A DNA stretch of 29,489 bases from an uncultured Bacilli bacterium (GTDB taxonomy: Bacteria; Bacillota_I; Bacilli_A; RF39; UBA660). Every line of letters starts with the position of its first letter. Position 1 is the stretch's first letter. A program made the translations under genes and the position numbers. Shown here in pieces: positions 1 through 7,709 of the stretch. The DNA lies in NCBI GenBank assembly GCA_934183705.1, contig CAKPSW010000007.1, forward strand, positions 1 through 29,489. Reading direction: 5' to 3'. Below the pieces are notes generated by a model. The model saw nothing but the letters and a program-made list of their open reading frames with translations, did no database searches and was not told the DNA's origin.

Positions 1-92
1 CCCAGTTGAGTATAGAACTCAACTAGGCTTCAAATAATTCTTTTTAAGTGTCTACTTTTTGTTGACAACTTCAACTTAATTGTCTATCTTTT
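1..92. repeat. Gene-free left edge with short inverted and direct repeats
   Basis: No coding region is supported here. A perfect 7-bp inverted repeat, AGTTGAG (4-10) and CTCAACT (18-24), encloses a 7-base loop. A second one is GACAA (64-68) with TTGTC (80-84). TGTCTACTTTTT (49-60) recurs almost exactly as TGTCTATCTTTTTT (81-94). Neither hairpin is followed by a clear T tract, so they are poor terminators. The cluster could be the remnant end of an insertion sequence, but nothing upstream is visible to test that. Confidence 0.4.
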
Positions 93-347
93 TTACTGCC
101 CTAATATATAAGTTAGTATTCCTAGTGCCCAACCGATAATAGCACAAGTTAGGATACTTTTGGCTTTATTTGGTGTCTTGTTTTTCCATGTAAAGTATAG
201 AATTAGTCCTACGATAGGAAATAGAAGAGCTAGTATATTAAATCCAACACTTGGTTTATCTTCATCATCATCTTTTACTTTTACTCCGCATTTTGGGCAT
301 ACATATGCTTCTTTTGAAATTTCACTTCCACAATTTTTGCAATACAT
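93..347 (-). CDS. Small zinc-ribbon membrane protein
   Basis: Predicted 84-residue protein with an N-terminal zinc ribbon (C3-x2-C6 and C17-x2-C20), an acidic linker (about 26-31) and two hydrophobic segments (about 36-53 and 64-82). The layout is that of the common Firmicutes 'zinc-ribbon domain-containing' membrane proteins, whose function is unknown. The start is supported by GGAGG (complement of 356-360) 8 bases upstream and by a promoter further up. It lies downstream of the penicillin-binding protein on the same strand but appears to have its own promoter, which overlaps the end of that gene. A metal-binding or regulatory role is only inferred from the cysteines. Confidence 0.8.
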   Translation of the reverse strand: MYCKNCGSEISKEAYVCPKCGVKVKDDDEDKPSVGFNILALLFPIVGLILYFTWKNKTPNKAKSILTCAIIGWALGILTYILGQ

Positions 348-367
348 ATTTGTTACCTCCTATATAT

Positions 368-396
368 ATTTTATCATAGTAAATGTTCTATTTCAA
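368..396 (-). promoter_or_regulatory. Promoter of the zinc-ribbon gene
   Basis: On the minus strand, TTGAAA (complement of 391-396), a 17-base spacer and TAAAAT (complement of 368-373) form a SigA-type promoter with an extended -10 (TGA before TAAAAT). It overlaps the stop codon of the upstream penicillin-binding protein gene. Confidence 0.55.
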
Positions 397-2366
397 TTAT
401 TTTCTTCTTTGCTTTGTTCTTCTTTAAATACGGCTTCTAAATTTTTGGTATTATTTTCATTTGTTGGTTCTGTTCCTTTCAGATAAAAGAACATTTCTTT
501 TTTTTCAGCGTTATCTTCTACTAAGGTCCCTGTTATGGGGTTTACTAGTACTCCTACGACATTATCTGGTATATCATACCATGCTGCTTCATGGTCTTTA
601 AAGTATGATTCCATTGTATCTATCCATATATTTTTATGATAAGAGTATTTACTGGAGTCTATTTTTTTATTATCGTCATATCCTGTCCATATTCCTAGAA
701 CAGCATTTTTGTTATAGCCCATTATTAATAGATCTGTATCTGTTGTTCCTGATTTTATGGAATATTTATGGGTTATATTGGGTAATAGCGATATTAGGGT
801 TGGATAATTATAGTCTATGAAGTTTTTGTTATATGTATATGTTAACATTTCATTTAATATGTATGTTAGACTTGAATTTAATACTTCTTGCTTTTCTTCT
901 TTGTTTTCATATAAAACATTTCCTTTGGAATCTTCTACTTTTTTTATGAAATGGGGATTTACTTTATATCCTAAATTAGCAAATGATGAGTAGGCTGTTG
1001 TTATTTCTAAAAGACTTATTTCTTCTGTTCCTAGTGCTAATGATGGTATTGGTGTTAACTTACTTGTGATGCCTATTCTTTTGGCTGTATTTATAAGCAT
1101 ATCTTCTCCTAAAAATAGATGGGTTTTTATGGCATATATGTTATCTGAATATGATATTGCAGCGGCCATTGATATTGGTCCTTCAGCGTATTTATCGTTA
1201 TAGTTTTTGGGACTATATGTTTTTCCTTCTCTGAATGTGAATGTTGTTTTTTCGCTTGTAAATGATGATGATGGAGTAAAGCCACTTTCTAAAGCTGTAT
1301 AATATAGTATTGGTTTCATTGTTGATCCAATTTGTCTTTTGGCATTTACTGCTCTATTATATTGGCTCTTATTGTAGTTATTTCCTCCTATTAGTGCCAT
1401 TACGCCACCTGTATCTGGATTCATCATTATTCCTGATGTTTGTATTTCTTCATCTTCATCTACATATTTTTTTAGTGATTCTTCTAAATCTTGTTGTGCG
1501 TCCATAGATAGGGTTGTATATATTTTTAGTCCACCTGTTTCTATTACTGATGCTGGTATTTGTTTTAATGATTTTAGTTCATTTAATACTGAATCTTTAA
1601 AATAGTTTATACTTGTTATATTGCTATCTTCTTCTTTGCCTATGATTTTTATTTCTTCATTTATGGCTTTATTATATTCTTCTTCGGTTATTATTTTGTT
1701 TTTTTTCATCATAGTTAATACTATTTTTTGTCTTTCTTTTGCTTTAGTATAGTTTTTTATTGGGGAATAATTATTTGGTGATTTTGGTATGCCTGCAAGA
1801 AGAGAGGCTTCTGCTAGGGTTAGATTACTAGCGGATTTGTTAAAATAATATTTTGAGGCTGATTCTATACCATATACTCCACCATAGTTTATTGTATTTA
1901 GATAACCTTCTAATATTTCGTTTTTACTGTAGTGTACTTCTAATTCTCCTGCTAATATTGCTTCGTCTATTTTTCTTTTCCATGTTTTATCAAAGTTTAA
2001 AAATAAATTTCTAGCATATTGCTGAGTTATTGTCGATGCTCCTTCACTTTTATTTTTGTTTATTATATTTGTAATAGCGGCTTTGCCTATTCTTAGATAG
2101 TCGAATCCTATGTGTTTATAGAAGTATTTGTCTTCAGTATATATAGTGGCATTTATTAGGTTATTACTTATTTTGTTTAATGGTATCCAATCGTTATCGC
2201 CGAATACTAATTTGCTTTCATTGTCATATAGGTAATATGATTGTGATTTATTTATTTCTAGTTTTGGTGTTAAATAGCAGTATATATAAAAGATTGTGTT
2301 ACCTAATAGTATTATTATAATTGGTAATAGTATTATTTTTGTTATCTTTTTTGTTTTTTTATTCAT
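393..2366 (-). CDS. Class A penicillin-binding protein (transglycosylase/transpeptidase)
   Basis: A 657-residue bifunctional peptidoglycan synthase, anchored by one N-terminal membrane helix (about 9-32) and acting outside the membrane on lipid II. The GT51 glycosyltransferase domain (about 70-230) shows EDKYFYKH with the catalytic Glu78, GASTITQQ (109-116, a variant of GGSTITQQ) and RKIDEAILAGELE (131-143). The transpeptidase domain (about 310-600) has the nucleophile motif STMK (Ser348, Lys351), SDN (407-409) and KSGTT (538-542), so both activities look intact. The C-terminal tail (about 630-657) is rich in Asn, Glu and Lys. Length is typical of class A PBPs such as PonA/PBP1a, but I cannot assign an exact orthologue. 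The ATG is preceded by GAGGG (complement of 2373-2377). Confidence 0.95.
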   Translation of the reverse strand: MNKKTKKITKIILLPIIIILLGNTIFYIYCYLTPKLEINKSQSYYLYDNESKLVFGDNDWIPLNKISNNLINATIYTEDKYFYKHIGFDYLRIGKAAITNIINKNKSEGASTITQQYARNLFLNFDKTWKRKIDEAILAGELEVHYSKNEILEGYLNTINYGGVYGIESASKYYFNKSASNLTLAEASLLAGIPKSPNNYSPIKNYTKAKERQKIVLTMMKKNKIITEEEYNKAINEEIKIIGKEEDSNITSINYFKDSVLNELKSLKQIPASVIETGGLKIYTTLSMDAQQDLEESLKKYVDEDEEIQTSGIMMNPDTGGVMALIGGNNYNKSQYNRAVNAKRQIGSTMKPILYYTALESGFTPSSSFTSEKTTFTFREGKTYSPKNYNDKYAEGPISMAAAISYSDNIYAIKTHLFLGEDMLINTAKRIGITSKLTPIPSLALGTEEISLLEITTAYSSFANLGYKVNPHFIKKVEDSKGNVLYENKEEKQEVLNSSLTYILNEMLTYTYNKNFIDYNYPTLISLLPNITHKYSIKSGTTDTDLLIMGYNKNAVLGIWTGYDDNKKIDSSKYSYHKNIWIDTMESYFKDHEAAWYDIPDNVVGVLVNPITGTLVEDNAEKKEMFFYLKGTEPTNENNTKNLEAVFKEEQSKEENN

Positions 2367-2393
2367 TTATATCCCTCATTTTTTTATCTTTTC

Positions 2394-2419
2394 TTTTAGC
2401 ATTTATTATTATGCTAAAA
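2394..2419. promoter_or_regulatory. 9-bp palindrome between divergent genes
   Basis: TTTTAGCAT (2394-2402) and ATGCTAAAA (2411-2419) form a perfect 9-bp inverted repeat around an 8-base AT-only centre. It lies 27 bases upstream of the PBP start and just upstream of the ywiB promoter. No T tract follows on either strand, so it is not a good terminator. An operator or an mRNA leader hairpin is possible; both are inference. Confidence 0.4.
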
Positions 2420-2434
2420 AATGATAAAAATATG

Positions 2435-2463
2435 TTGTATTTTTTTTAAAGATATGATATGAT
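2435..2463 (+). promoter_or_regulatory. Promoter of ywiB-argS-rpoE
   Basis: TTGTAT (2435-2440), a 17-base spacer and TATGAT (2458-2463) make a good SigA-type promoter. An overlapping TATGAT at 2453-2458 has no suitably spaced -35. The predicted transcription start is near 2469-2471, which matters for choosing the ywiB start codon. Confidence 0.65.
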
Positions 2464-2492
2464 TTCATGTGAAATGTTTGGAAGTGATATTT

Positions 2493-2867
2493 ATTAAAGT
2501 TTTAGTTAAGGGTTATTTGAAAAACATTAACGAAAATGTTATTAATAGTTTTGAATATAAAGGTATTAAGAATAAAAATAAAATTACTTATATTGATGAT
2601 GATAATGTTAAATTTACTATTAAGTTTACTTCTTTTGAGGTTATTATTGTTAGGGATGGTAAAGATTTTGTTAATACTTTTGTATTTGATGTTAATAAGA
2701 ATAAGTCCATTAGTAATTATTTTATTAAAGATAATAATTGTGATGTTGATATTGAGATTAAGACTATTGATTTGGAAATTTTTGATAATATTATTTATGT
2801 TAAGTATTTAATAGTTGATACGGAATGTATTTATGAATATAAATTGGAAATGAGTGATGTATTATGA
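2493..2867 (+). CDS. ywiB: YwiB-like DUF1934 protein, apparent ATT start
   Basis: About 124 residues. The beta-strand-rich pattern (KVLVKGYL, then KITYI, KFTIKF, VIIVRDG, and late hydrophobic strands ending before YEYKLEM) and its place directly before argS match the DUF1934/YwiB family, a calycin-like small protein of unknown function. It overlaps argS by four bases (ATGA), which suggests translational coupling. The frame is open from a GTG at 2469, but that codon coincides with the predicted transcription start. GGAAGTGAT (2480-2488), an 8/9 match to GGAGGTGAT, lies 8 bases before an in-frame ATT at 2493, so ATT is my preferred start. A leaderless GTG at 2469 (132 residues) is the alternative. 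Confidence 0.75.
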   Translation: MKVLVKGYLKNINENVINSFEYKGIKNKNKITYIDDDNVKFTIKFTSFEVIIVRDGKDFVNTFVFDVNKNKSISNYFIKDNNCDVDIEIKTIDLEIFDNIIYVKYLIVDTECIYEYKLEMSDVL

Positions 2868-4471
2868 GTATAAAAAATGAACTACAGTGTATTATAAAAA
2901 AGAGTTTACCAGTTGATGTTGATTTATCTAGAATTATTATTGATATTCCTAAGGATAAGAAAAATGGTGATTACTCTTGTAATATTGCTTTTTTGCTTGC
3001 CAGAGAACTTAAATCTAATCCTATGGATATTGCTAATGATATTAAGGATAAAATAAATGATAGTATTATTGATAAAGTAGAAGTCTCTAGTCCTGGTTTT
3101 ATTAATATTTATTTGAGTAAGAGGTATTTACTTGATAATATTAATACTATACTTCTTAAGGGTAAGAATTATGGTAAAAATGATTATGGTCATGGAGAGA
3201 AGATTAATATTGAGTATGTATCCGCTAATCCGACAGGGACTTTGCATATTGGGCATGGTAGAGGTGCTGTGTATGGTGATACTTTAGCTAATGTTATGTC
3301 TTTTTGTGGATATGATGTAACTAGGGAGTATTATATTAATGATGCTGGTAATCAGATGTATAATCTTGGTGTGTCTATTAAAGAGAGATATAAAGAGATA
3401 TGTGGTAAGTCATTTGAAATACCTGAAAATGGTTATCATGGTAAGGAAATTATTGATATAGCAAAATCTATTTATGATGTTTATGGTGATTCTAAGCTTG
3501 AGTGTGATGTTTCATTTTTTAGAAGTGAAGGACTTGATATTCTTCTTTTGGGTATAAAGAAGGATTTGGATAGATTTAGAGTTAATTTTGATGTGTTTAC
3601 TAGTGAACAATCTTTATATGATAGTGGTCTTGTTGATACTGTTTTGAGTAAATTACAAAAAAGTGGTAAATGTTATATTGAAGATGATGCATTGTGGCTT
3701 AAGACTACGGATGTATGTGATGAGAAGGATAGGGTTCTTGTTAAGAGTGATGGTAATTATACTTATTTGCTTCCTGATATTGCTTACCATAGTAATAAAC
3801 TAGATAGGGGATTTGATAGGCTTATAGATGTTCTTGGTAGTGATCATCATGGATATATTAATAGGCTTAAATCTTCTTTGGAGATAATTGGTTATGATAG
3901 TTCTTCTCTTGATATTAAAATACTTCAAATGGTTAGATTACTTAGAGGTGGAGAAGAGGTTAAACTTAGTAAGAGGACTGGTAAGACTATTACTTTAACT
4001 GAGCTTATTGATGATGTTGGTGTAAATGCTGCTAGGTATTTCTTTGCTTCTAAAAGTTTGGATACACAGATGGATTTTGATTTGGATTTGGCTACTTCAA
4101 AGAGTAATGAAAATCCTATCTATTATATTGAATATGCTAATGCTAGAATTAGTTCAATTATTAAAAATAGGAATATTCTTCAAGAACATGAATTTAGTAC
4201 TATGAATAATGAACTTGCATATACTATCATGAATAAGTTATTAGAATTTGAAGATGTTGTGATTGGATCCGCTAGAAATGGTTATCCACATTTGATTGCT
4301 AATTATTTATATGAACTTGCTAGCTTATTTCATAGTTATTATGCCGCTGAAAGGATTATTACTGATGATGCTGTTTATACTAGTGAGAGAATTGCTTTTT
4401 TAGGGGCTATTAAAGTTGTTATTAATAATGCGGCTAATATGCTTGGATTAATACTTAGAGAGGAAATGTAG
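2864..4471 (+). CDS. argS: Arginyl-tRNA synthetase
   Basis: A 535-residue class I aminoacyl-tRNA synthetase that charges tRNA-Arg in the cytoplasm. Visible elements in order are an N-terminal additional domain typical of ArgS (about 1-85), the ATP-binding signature HIGHGRG within NPTGTLHIGHGRGAVYGDT (about 122-140), the KLSKRTGKT motif corresponding to KMSKS (about 369-377), and a DALR-type anticodon-binding C-terminus (about 415-535) that includes YEYANARISSI-like helices. Length is close to the usual 550-560. The ATG overlaps the ywiB stop (ATGA). It is followed after 12 bases by rpoE, whose GGAGG abuts the argS stop, so ywiB, argS and rpoE form one operon. Confidence 0.97.
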   Translation: MSIKNELQCIIKKSLPVDVDLSRIIIDIPKDKKNGDYSCNIAFLLARELKSNPMDIANDIKDKINDSIIDKVEVSSPGFINIYLSKRYLLDNINTILLKGKNYGKNDYGHGEKINIEYVSANPTGTLHIGHGRGAVYGDTLANVMSFCGYDVTREYYINDAGNQMYNLGVSIKERYKEICGKSFEIPENGYHGKEIIDIAKSIYDVYGDSKLECDVSFFRSEGLDILLLGIKKDLDRFRVNFDVFTSEQSLYDSGLVDTVLSKLQKSGKCYIEDDALWLKTTDVCDEKDRVLVKSDGNYTYLLPDIAYHSNKLDRGFDRLIDVLGSDHHGYINRLKSSLEIIGYDSSSLDIKILQMVRLLRGGEEVKLSKRTGKTITLTELIDDVGVNAARYFFASKSLDTQMDFDLDLATSKSNENPIYYIEYANARISSIIKNRNILQEHEFSTMNNELAYTIMNKLLEFEDVVIGSARNGYPHLIANYLYELASLFHSYYAAERIITDDAVYTSERIAFLGAIKVVINNAANMLGLILREEM

Positions 4472-4483
4472 GAGGTATATATT

Positions 4484-4936
4484 ATGTTAAATAAAATGTC
4501 TAAAGAGGAACTTGAATTGCTTTCTTATACTAAGATTGCAGAAATGTATTTAAAAGAGAATAAAAAAACTATGAATACTGCAGATCTTTTTAGAGAGATT
4601 TGTAAATTACTTGGTCTTGATGATAATGAGTATCAAGAGAAGATTGCAGACTTTTTTGAGTCACTTACTACTTCTAAGAATTTTATATTACTTAGTGATG
4701 GTAATTGGGATTTGAGAAGTAATCATTCTGTTAAAATTGATATTGATGATATTTATGGTGATAGTGATGTTGATTCAGAAATTGAAGCTGAAATAGATGA
4801 TGATGATGATGAATCTTTGTCAGAAGAGGATAATTATGATGATGATTATAATGAAAATAGTGAAAATGATATTATTGATGATGATTATTCTGATTTGACA
4901 ATTGTTGATGAAGATGAACTAGGAGATGAAAACTAG
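4484..4936 (+). CDS. rpoE: DNA-directed RNA polymerase subunit delta
   Basis: A 150-residue delta subunit, a Firmicutes-specific RNA polymerase component that promotes enzyme recycling and promoter selectivity. The N-terminal winged-helix HARE-HTH domain (about 1-80) carries the family pattern SYTKIAEMYLKENKKTMNT and ends near DGNWDLRSNH. The remainder (about 85-150) is a disordered tail made almost entirely of Asp and Glu, typical of delta and shorter than that of B. subtilis (173 residues total). The start follows GGAGG by a normal spacing. In many Firmicutes pyrG follows rpoE; here it does not. A terminator overlaps its stop codon. Confidence 0.93.
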   Translation: MLNKMSKEELELLSYTKIAEMYLKENKKTMNTADLFREICKLLGLDDNEYQEKIADFFESLTTSKNFILLSDGNWDLRSNHSVKIDIDDIYGDSDVDSEIEAEIDDDDDESLSEEDNYDDDYNENSENDIIDDDYSDLTIVDEDELGDEN

Positions 4937-4945
4937 TTCTTTTTT
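4916..4945 (+). terminator. Terminator of ywiB-argS-rpoE
   Basis: GAACTAG (4916-4922) pairs with CTAGTTC (4933-4939) around a 10-base loop, followed by six T (4940-4945). The rpoE TAG stop lies in the right arm. The stem is only 7 bp, so read-through into the next genes is likely, and no clear promoter is seen before them. Confidence 0.6.
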
Positions 4946-4966
4946 CTTTTTATCTTCATATTATTA

Positions 4967-4979
4967 TGTGGAGGCCACA
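4967..4979 (+). promoter_or_regulatory. Shine-Dalgarno inside a tiny hairpin
   Basis: TGTGG (4967-4971) and CCACA (4975-4979) form a 5-bp stem with AGG in the loop, so the GGAGG ribosome binding site (4970-4974) is partly folded. It sits 8 bases before the ATG at 4983 and decides that start. A regulatory effect is speculative. Confidence 0.4.
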
Positions 4980-4982
4980 AAT

Positions 4983-5897
4983 ATGAAGATAAAGATTGGA
5001 ATACCTAGAGCTTTTTTGTATTATAGGGATTATATTTTGATTAAAAATTTTTTTGAGGGGATTGGTTGCACTACTGTACTTAGTGCCATTACTAATAGGG
5101 AAATTGTAGATGACGGTAAGGCCTTAGCGGTTGATGAGAGCTGTCTTCCGTTTAAGATTTATCTTGGGCATGTTAAGTATTTATCTGATAAGTGTGATTA
5201 TATATTGGTACCGAGAATTTGTAATTATGGTAAGAAAAAAAGGGTTTGTATGAGGTTTAATGGTCTTTATGATGTTGTATGTAATCTTTTTCCTGATAGT
5301 AATATTCTTACTTATAATATTGATTATTTGAAATTTAGATTCTTATTTACTGAATTTGTTTTGATGGGATTTAAGTTTAATAAGAATATTTTTAGAGTTA
5401 TTTATAGTTATATTGTTGCTAGAAAGAAGCAGAATAAATATATGAAAGAGTTATATAATGGACAGATTAATAAGCTTAAATCAAATAATTTGAAAGTTCT
5501 TATTGTATCGCATCCTTATATTATGTATGATGCTTTTTTAGGTGGTGATGTTATTAAGTATTTGAATAATGAAAATATTGATGTTTTGTATTCTGATAGG
5601 ATGGATAGGAAAGAAGCTGTTTATTATGCTGATGATTTTTCTCATACATTATATTGGTTATACTCTAAAGAGAGTATTGGTAGTTTGATTAATTACAAGA
5701 ATGCTATTGATGGAGTTATATATTTATCTTCTTTTCCTTGTGGAGTGGACTCTTTGGTTAATGAACTCTCTATTCGTAAGGTTCAGGGTATTCCTTCAAT
5801 TAATATTATACTTGATGAAAGTACTGCTACTTCTGGTTTATATACTAGGCTTGAGAGTTTTGTTGATATTTTGAAAGCGAGGAGATATGATGAATAA
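4983..5897 (+). CDS. 2-hydroxyacyl-CoA dehydratase-related protein, COG3580-like (DUF2229)
   Basis: A 304-residue protein that I place in the 'acyl-CoA dehydratase activase-related' group (DUF2229, COG3580-like), relatives of the HgdB/BcrC iron-sulfur subunits. Family-like features are the opening KIGIPRAFLYYRDY (3-16), DESCLPFKIYLGHVKYL with Cys54 (51-67), the VPRICNYG stretch with Cys80 (76-83), and SSFPCGVDSLVNE with Cys253 (249-261). These conserved cysteines are candidate [4Fe-4S] ligands by analogy. The natural substrate of this family is not known. The ATG at 4983 follows GGAGG; an in-frame ATG at 4926 overlaps rpoE and has no good site. It overlaps the start of the next, related gene, so the two products probably form a complex. 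Confidence 0.82.
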   Translation: MKIKIGIPRAFLYYRDYILIKNFFEGIGCTTVLSAITNREIVDDGKALAVDESCLPFKIYLGHVKYLSDKCDYILVPRICNYGKKKRVCMRFNGLYDVVCNLFPDSNILTYNIDYLKFRFLFTEFVLMGFKFNKNIFRVIYSYIVARKKQNKYMKELYNGQINKLKSNNLKVLIVSHPYIMYDAFLGGDVIKYLNNENIDVLYSDRMDRKEAVYYADDFSHTLYWLYSKESIGSLINYKNAIDGVIYLSSFPCGVDSLVNELSIRKVQGIPSINIILDESTATSGLYTRLESFVDILKARRYDE

Positions 5898-6951
5898 GGT
5901 TATTTCATTTCCTCATCTTGGTGATTATTATATTGCTTTTGAGTATTTTTTATCGAATGTTACTAAGCAAGTAGTTTTGACTCCTCCAAAAACTACTAAG
6001 AAGACTATAGAACTTGGGGCTAAGTATTCTCCTGATTTTGTTTGTGTACCATTTAAATATAATCTTGGGAATTATATTGAGGCTATACAAAAGGGAGCTA
6101 ATGTTCTTATTTCTGGTGGTGGTGGTTGTCGATATGGTTATTTTGGTGAATTAGAAGAGAAAATACTAAGGGATTTGGGATATGAATTTGAATTTTATAA
6201 TATGATAGAGGATAATCATATTTCTCTTAGACGTGGATATCGTTTTTGTAAGAAGATGAATAAGAAAACTAATATTTTTAAATGTTCATATTATTTATTT
6301 AATACTTTACTTATGATTATTTTTATGGATAAGATAGATAGATATATTAGACTTAATATGGGGTTTGAGGTTTATGATGGTTCTTTTCTGGAACTTAGGA
6401 AGGAATATTTAAGTAGTTTTAAGAATAATGGTATTATTAAGAATATATATTTGTATTTTAAATATAAGAGGAAATTTAAAAATATTTTAATTTCTAAGAA
6501 TGATAATAGACTTAAGGTTGCTATAATAGGAGAGTTATATTCTCTTATAGATGCTAATGCTTCTTATGATACGGAAAAAAAGCTTATTAAAATGGGAGTG
6601 GAGGTTCATAGAAGGACTGATCTTACTTATTTACTTATTACTAAAAGATTTAAGCTTCATAGAAAGATAAAACATGGTAAGAAGTATATAAAGTATCATT
6701 TGGGGGCGGATGCTTCTTTATCGGTTGTGGATAGTTATGACTGTGCTAGAATTGGGTTTGATGGTATTATTCATTTGAAGAGTTTTGGTTGTATTCCTGA
6801 GATTAGTGCTATGAATATATTACCTATTATTTCTAATGAATATGAGATACCTATTTTGTATTTGAGTTTTGATGCTGAAGATAATGAAGTTGGTGTTGAT
6901 ACTAGATTAGAGGCTTTTTATGATATGATAAAACGAAAAAAGGAAACGTAA
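5890..6951 (+). CDS. 2-hydroxyacyl-CoA dehydratase-related protein, COG3581-like
   Basis: A 353-residue partner of the preceding gene, of the COG3581-like branch. It shows the opening ISFPHLGDYY (5-14), SPDFVCVPFKYNLGNY with Cys52 (47-62), the glycine-rich SGGGGCRYGYFGELE with Cys80 (75-89), a Rossmann-like KVAIIGELYSL (209-219) and HLKSFGCIPEISAMN with Cys301 (295-309). In the larger fused proteins of this superfamily these parts occur with an ASKHA-type ATPase activase; no such ATPase is present here. The ATG at 5890 is 5 bases from GGAG; an adjacent in-frame ATG at 5887 is too close. It overlaps the end of the upstream gene by 8 bases, which implies coupled translation. The substrate is unknown. 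Confidence 0.82.
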   Translation: MNKVISFPHLGDYYIAFEYFLSNVTKQVVLTPPKTTKKTIELGAKYSPDFVCVPFKYNLGNYIEAIQKGANVLISGGGGCRYGYFGELEEKILRDLGYEFEFYNMIEDNHISLRRGYRFCKKMNKKTNIFKCSYYLFNTLLMIIFMDKIDRYIRLNMGFEVYDGSFLELRKEYLSSFKNNGIIKNIYLYFKYKRKFKNILISKNDNRLKVAIIGELYSLIDANASYDTEKKLIKMGVEVHRRTDLTYLLITKRFKLHRKIKHGKKYIKYHLGADASLSVVDSYDCARIGFDGIIHLKSFGCIPEISAMNILPIISNEYEIPILYLSFDAEDNEVGVDTRLEAFYDMIKRKKET

Positions 6952-6962
6952 GTTTTCTTTTT
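6937..6962 (+). terminator. Terminator after the COG3580/COG3581 pair
   Basis: AAAAAGGAAAC (6937-6947) pairs with GTTTTCTTTTT (6952-6962) with one G-T wobble and a 4-base loop; the T-rich arm serves as the tract. The stop codon falls at the loop. Confidence 0.6.
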
Positions 6963-6986
6963 AATTTACAATATTTATGTTTTGTG

Positions 6987-7015
6987 TTGTATCTTAAATT
7001 AAAATGTGCTATAAT
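6987..7015 (+). promoter_or_regulatory. Promoter of the VUT-VUT-regulator operon
   Basis: TTGTAT (6987-6992), a 17-base spacer and TATAAT (7010-7015) with TGC before the -10 (extended -10). The leader to the ATG at 7041 is about 20 bases, too short for a riboswitch, and no preQ1-like sequence is seen. Confidence 0.7.
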
Positions 7016-7040
7016 TTATTTGGATAAGAAGGTGTTATAT

Positions 7041-7709
7041 ATGAGTGTTTTTGTTTTTTTGCTTCTTATGGTTATTTGCCTTGGTTTTATTTATCTAGTG
7101 CATAGATATTTGGGAAAGAATGAATTTTATTTACTTGCTATTATCTATGCTGTTATATCGTTTGTAATGTCTTTTAAAATTATATATGTATTTGGTATTT
7201 CAATTAATCTTGGTATTATATTTAGTAGTAGTCTTGTTCTGATACTTTATTATTTTATTCATAGATATGGTGATGATGATGCAAAAAGGGTTATTCTTGT
7301 TATGATTATATCTACAATTATATGTGCATTATTTATGATGCTTAATGTATTTATGGTTCCTTCTTTATATGATAATATGTCTTCTTATTATCAGAATTTG
7401 ATTTTAAATAATTTGGCGATTGTGATATTATATCCATTAGCACTTGCTACTATAATGTATCTTGCTCGTTATTCTTTTAATGAACTTTCAAATACAGATG
7501 GTAAGAGACTTATGAAGATAATACTTATACTTATTGGTCTTTCTTTTGTTAATACTGGTATTTTTATTTATTTTAGTTATGCAATTATTATTAGATTTGA
7601 TATTGCAATAAAGATTTTTCTTAGTAATTATTTAGTTATGTCTTTGATACTTATAGTTTATTTTCTTGTTATAGATAAGTTATTTATGATAAGGAAGGTG
7701 AAGAGATGA
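7041..7709 (+). CDS. VUT/YhhQ-family membrane protein (first of two)
   Basis: A 222-residue integral membrane protein with about six or seven helices. The segment FGISINLGIIFSSSLVLI followed by a polar YFIHRYGDDDAKRVIL and another helix matches the VUT/DUF165 pattern (vitamin uptake or queuosine-precursor transporters such as YhhQ), in which a helix is followed by a 'YGYKKAK'-type loop. The usual acidic DIISEVYG stretch is degenerate here, so the substrate is uncertain. The ATG at 7041 is preceded by GAAGGTG; an upstream in-frame start at 6984 lies before the promoter -10 and is rejected. The stop overlaps the start of the next gene (ATGA), which suggests a heteromeric pair. Confidence 0.7.
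   Translation: MSVFVFLLLMVICLGFIYLVHRYLGKNEFYLLAIIYAVISFVMSFKIIYVFGISINLGIIFSSSLVLILYYFIHRYGDDDAKRVILVMIISTIICALFMMLNVFMVPSLYDNMSSYYQNLILNNLAIVILYPLALATIMYLARYSFNELSNTDGKRLMKIILILIGLSFVNTGIFIYFSYAIIIRFDIAIKIFLSNYLVMSLILIVYFLVIDKLFMIRKVKR

Noticed and set aside
2394..2419. Palindrome as a terminator
   Set aside because: Neither strand has a T run after the stem, and it lies upstream of both flanking genes.
6993..7040. preQ1 riboswitch before the VUT genes
   Set aside because: The leader after the promoter is only about 20 bases and lacks any recognisable aptamer sequence.
2864..7709. Mycoplasma-type genetic code (TGA as Trp)
   Set aside because: TGA ends ywiB and the first VUT gene at ATGA overlaps where the next gene begins, and Trp is encoded by TGG in the genes examined.
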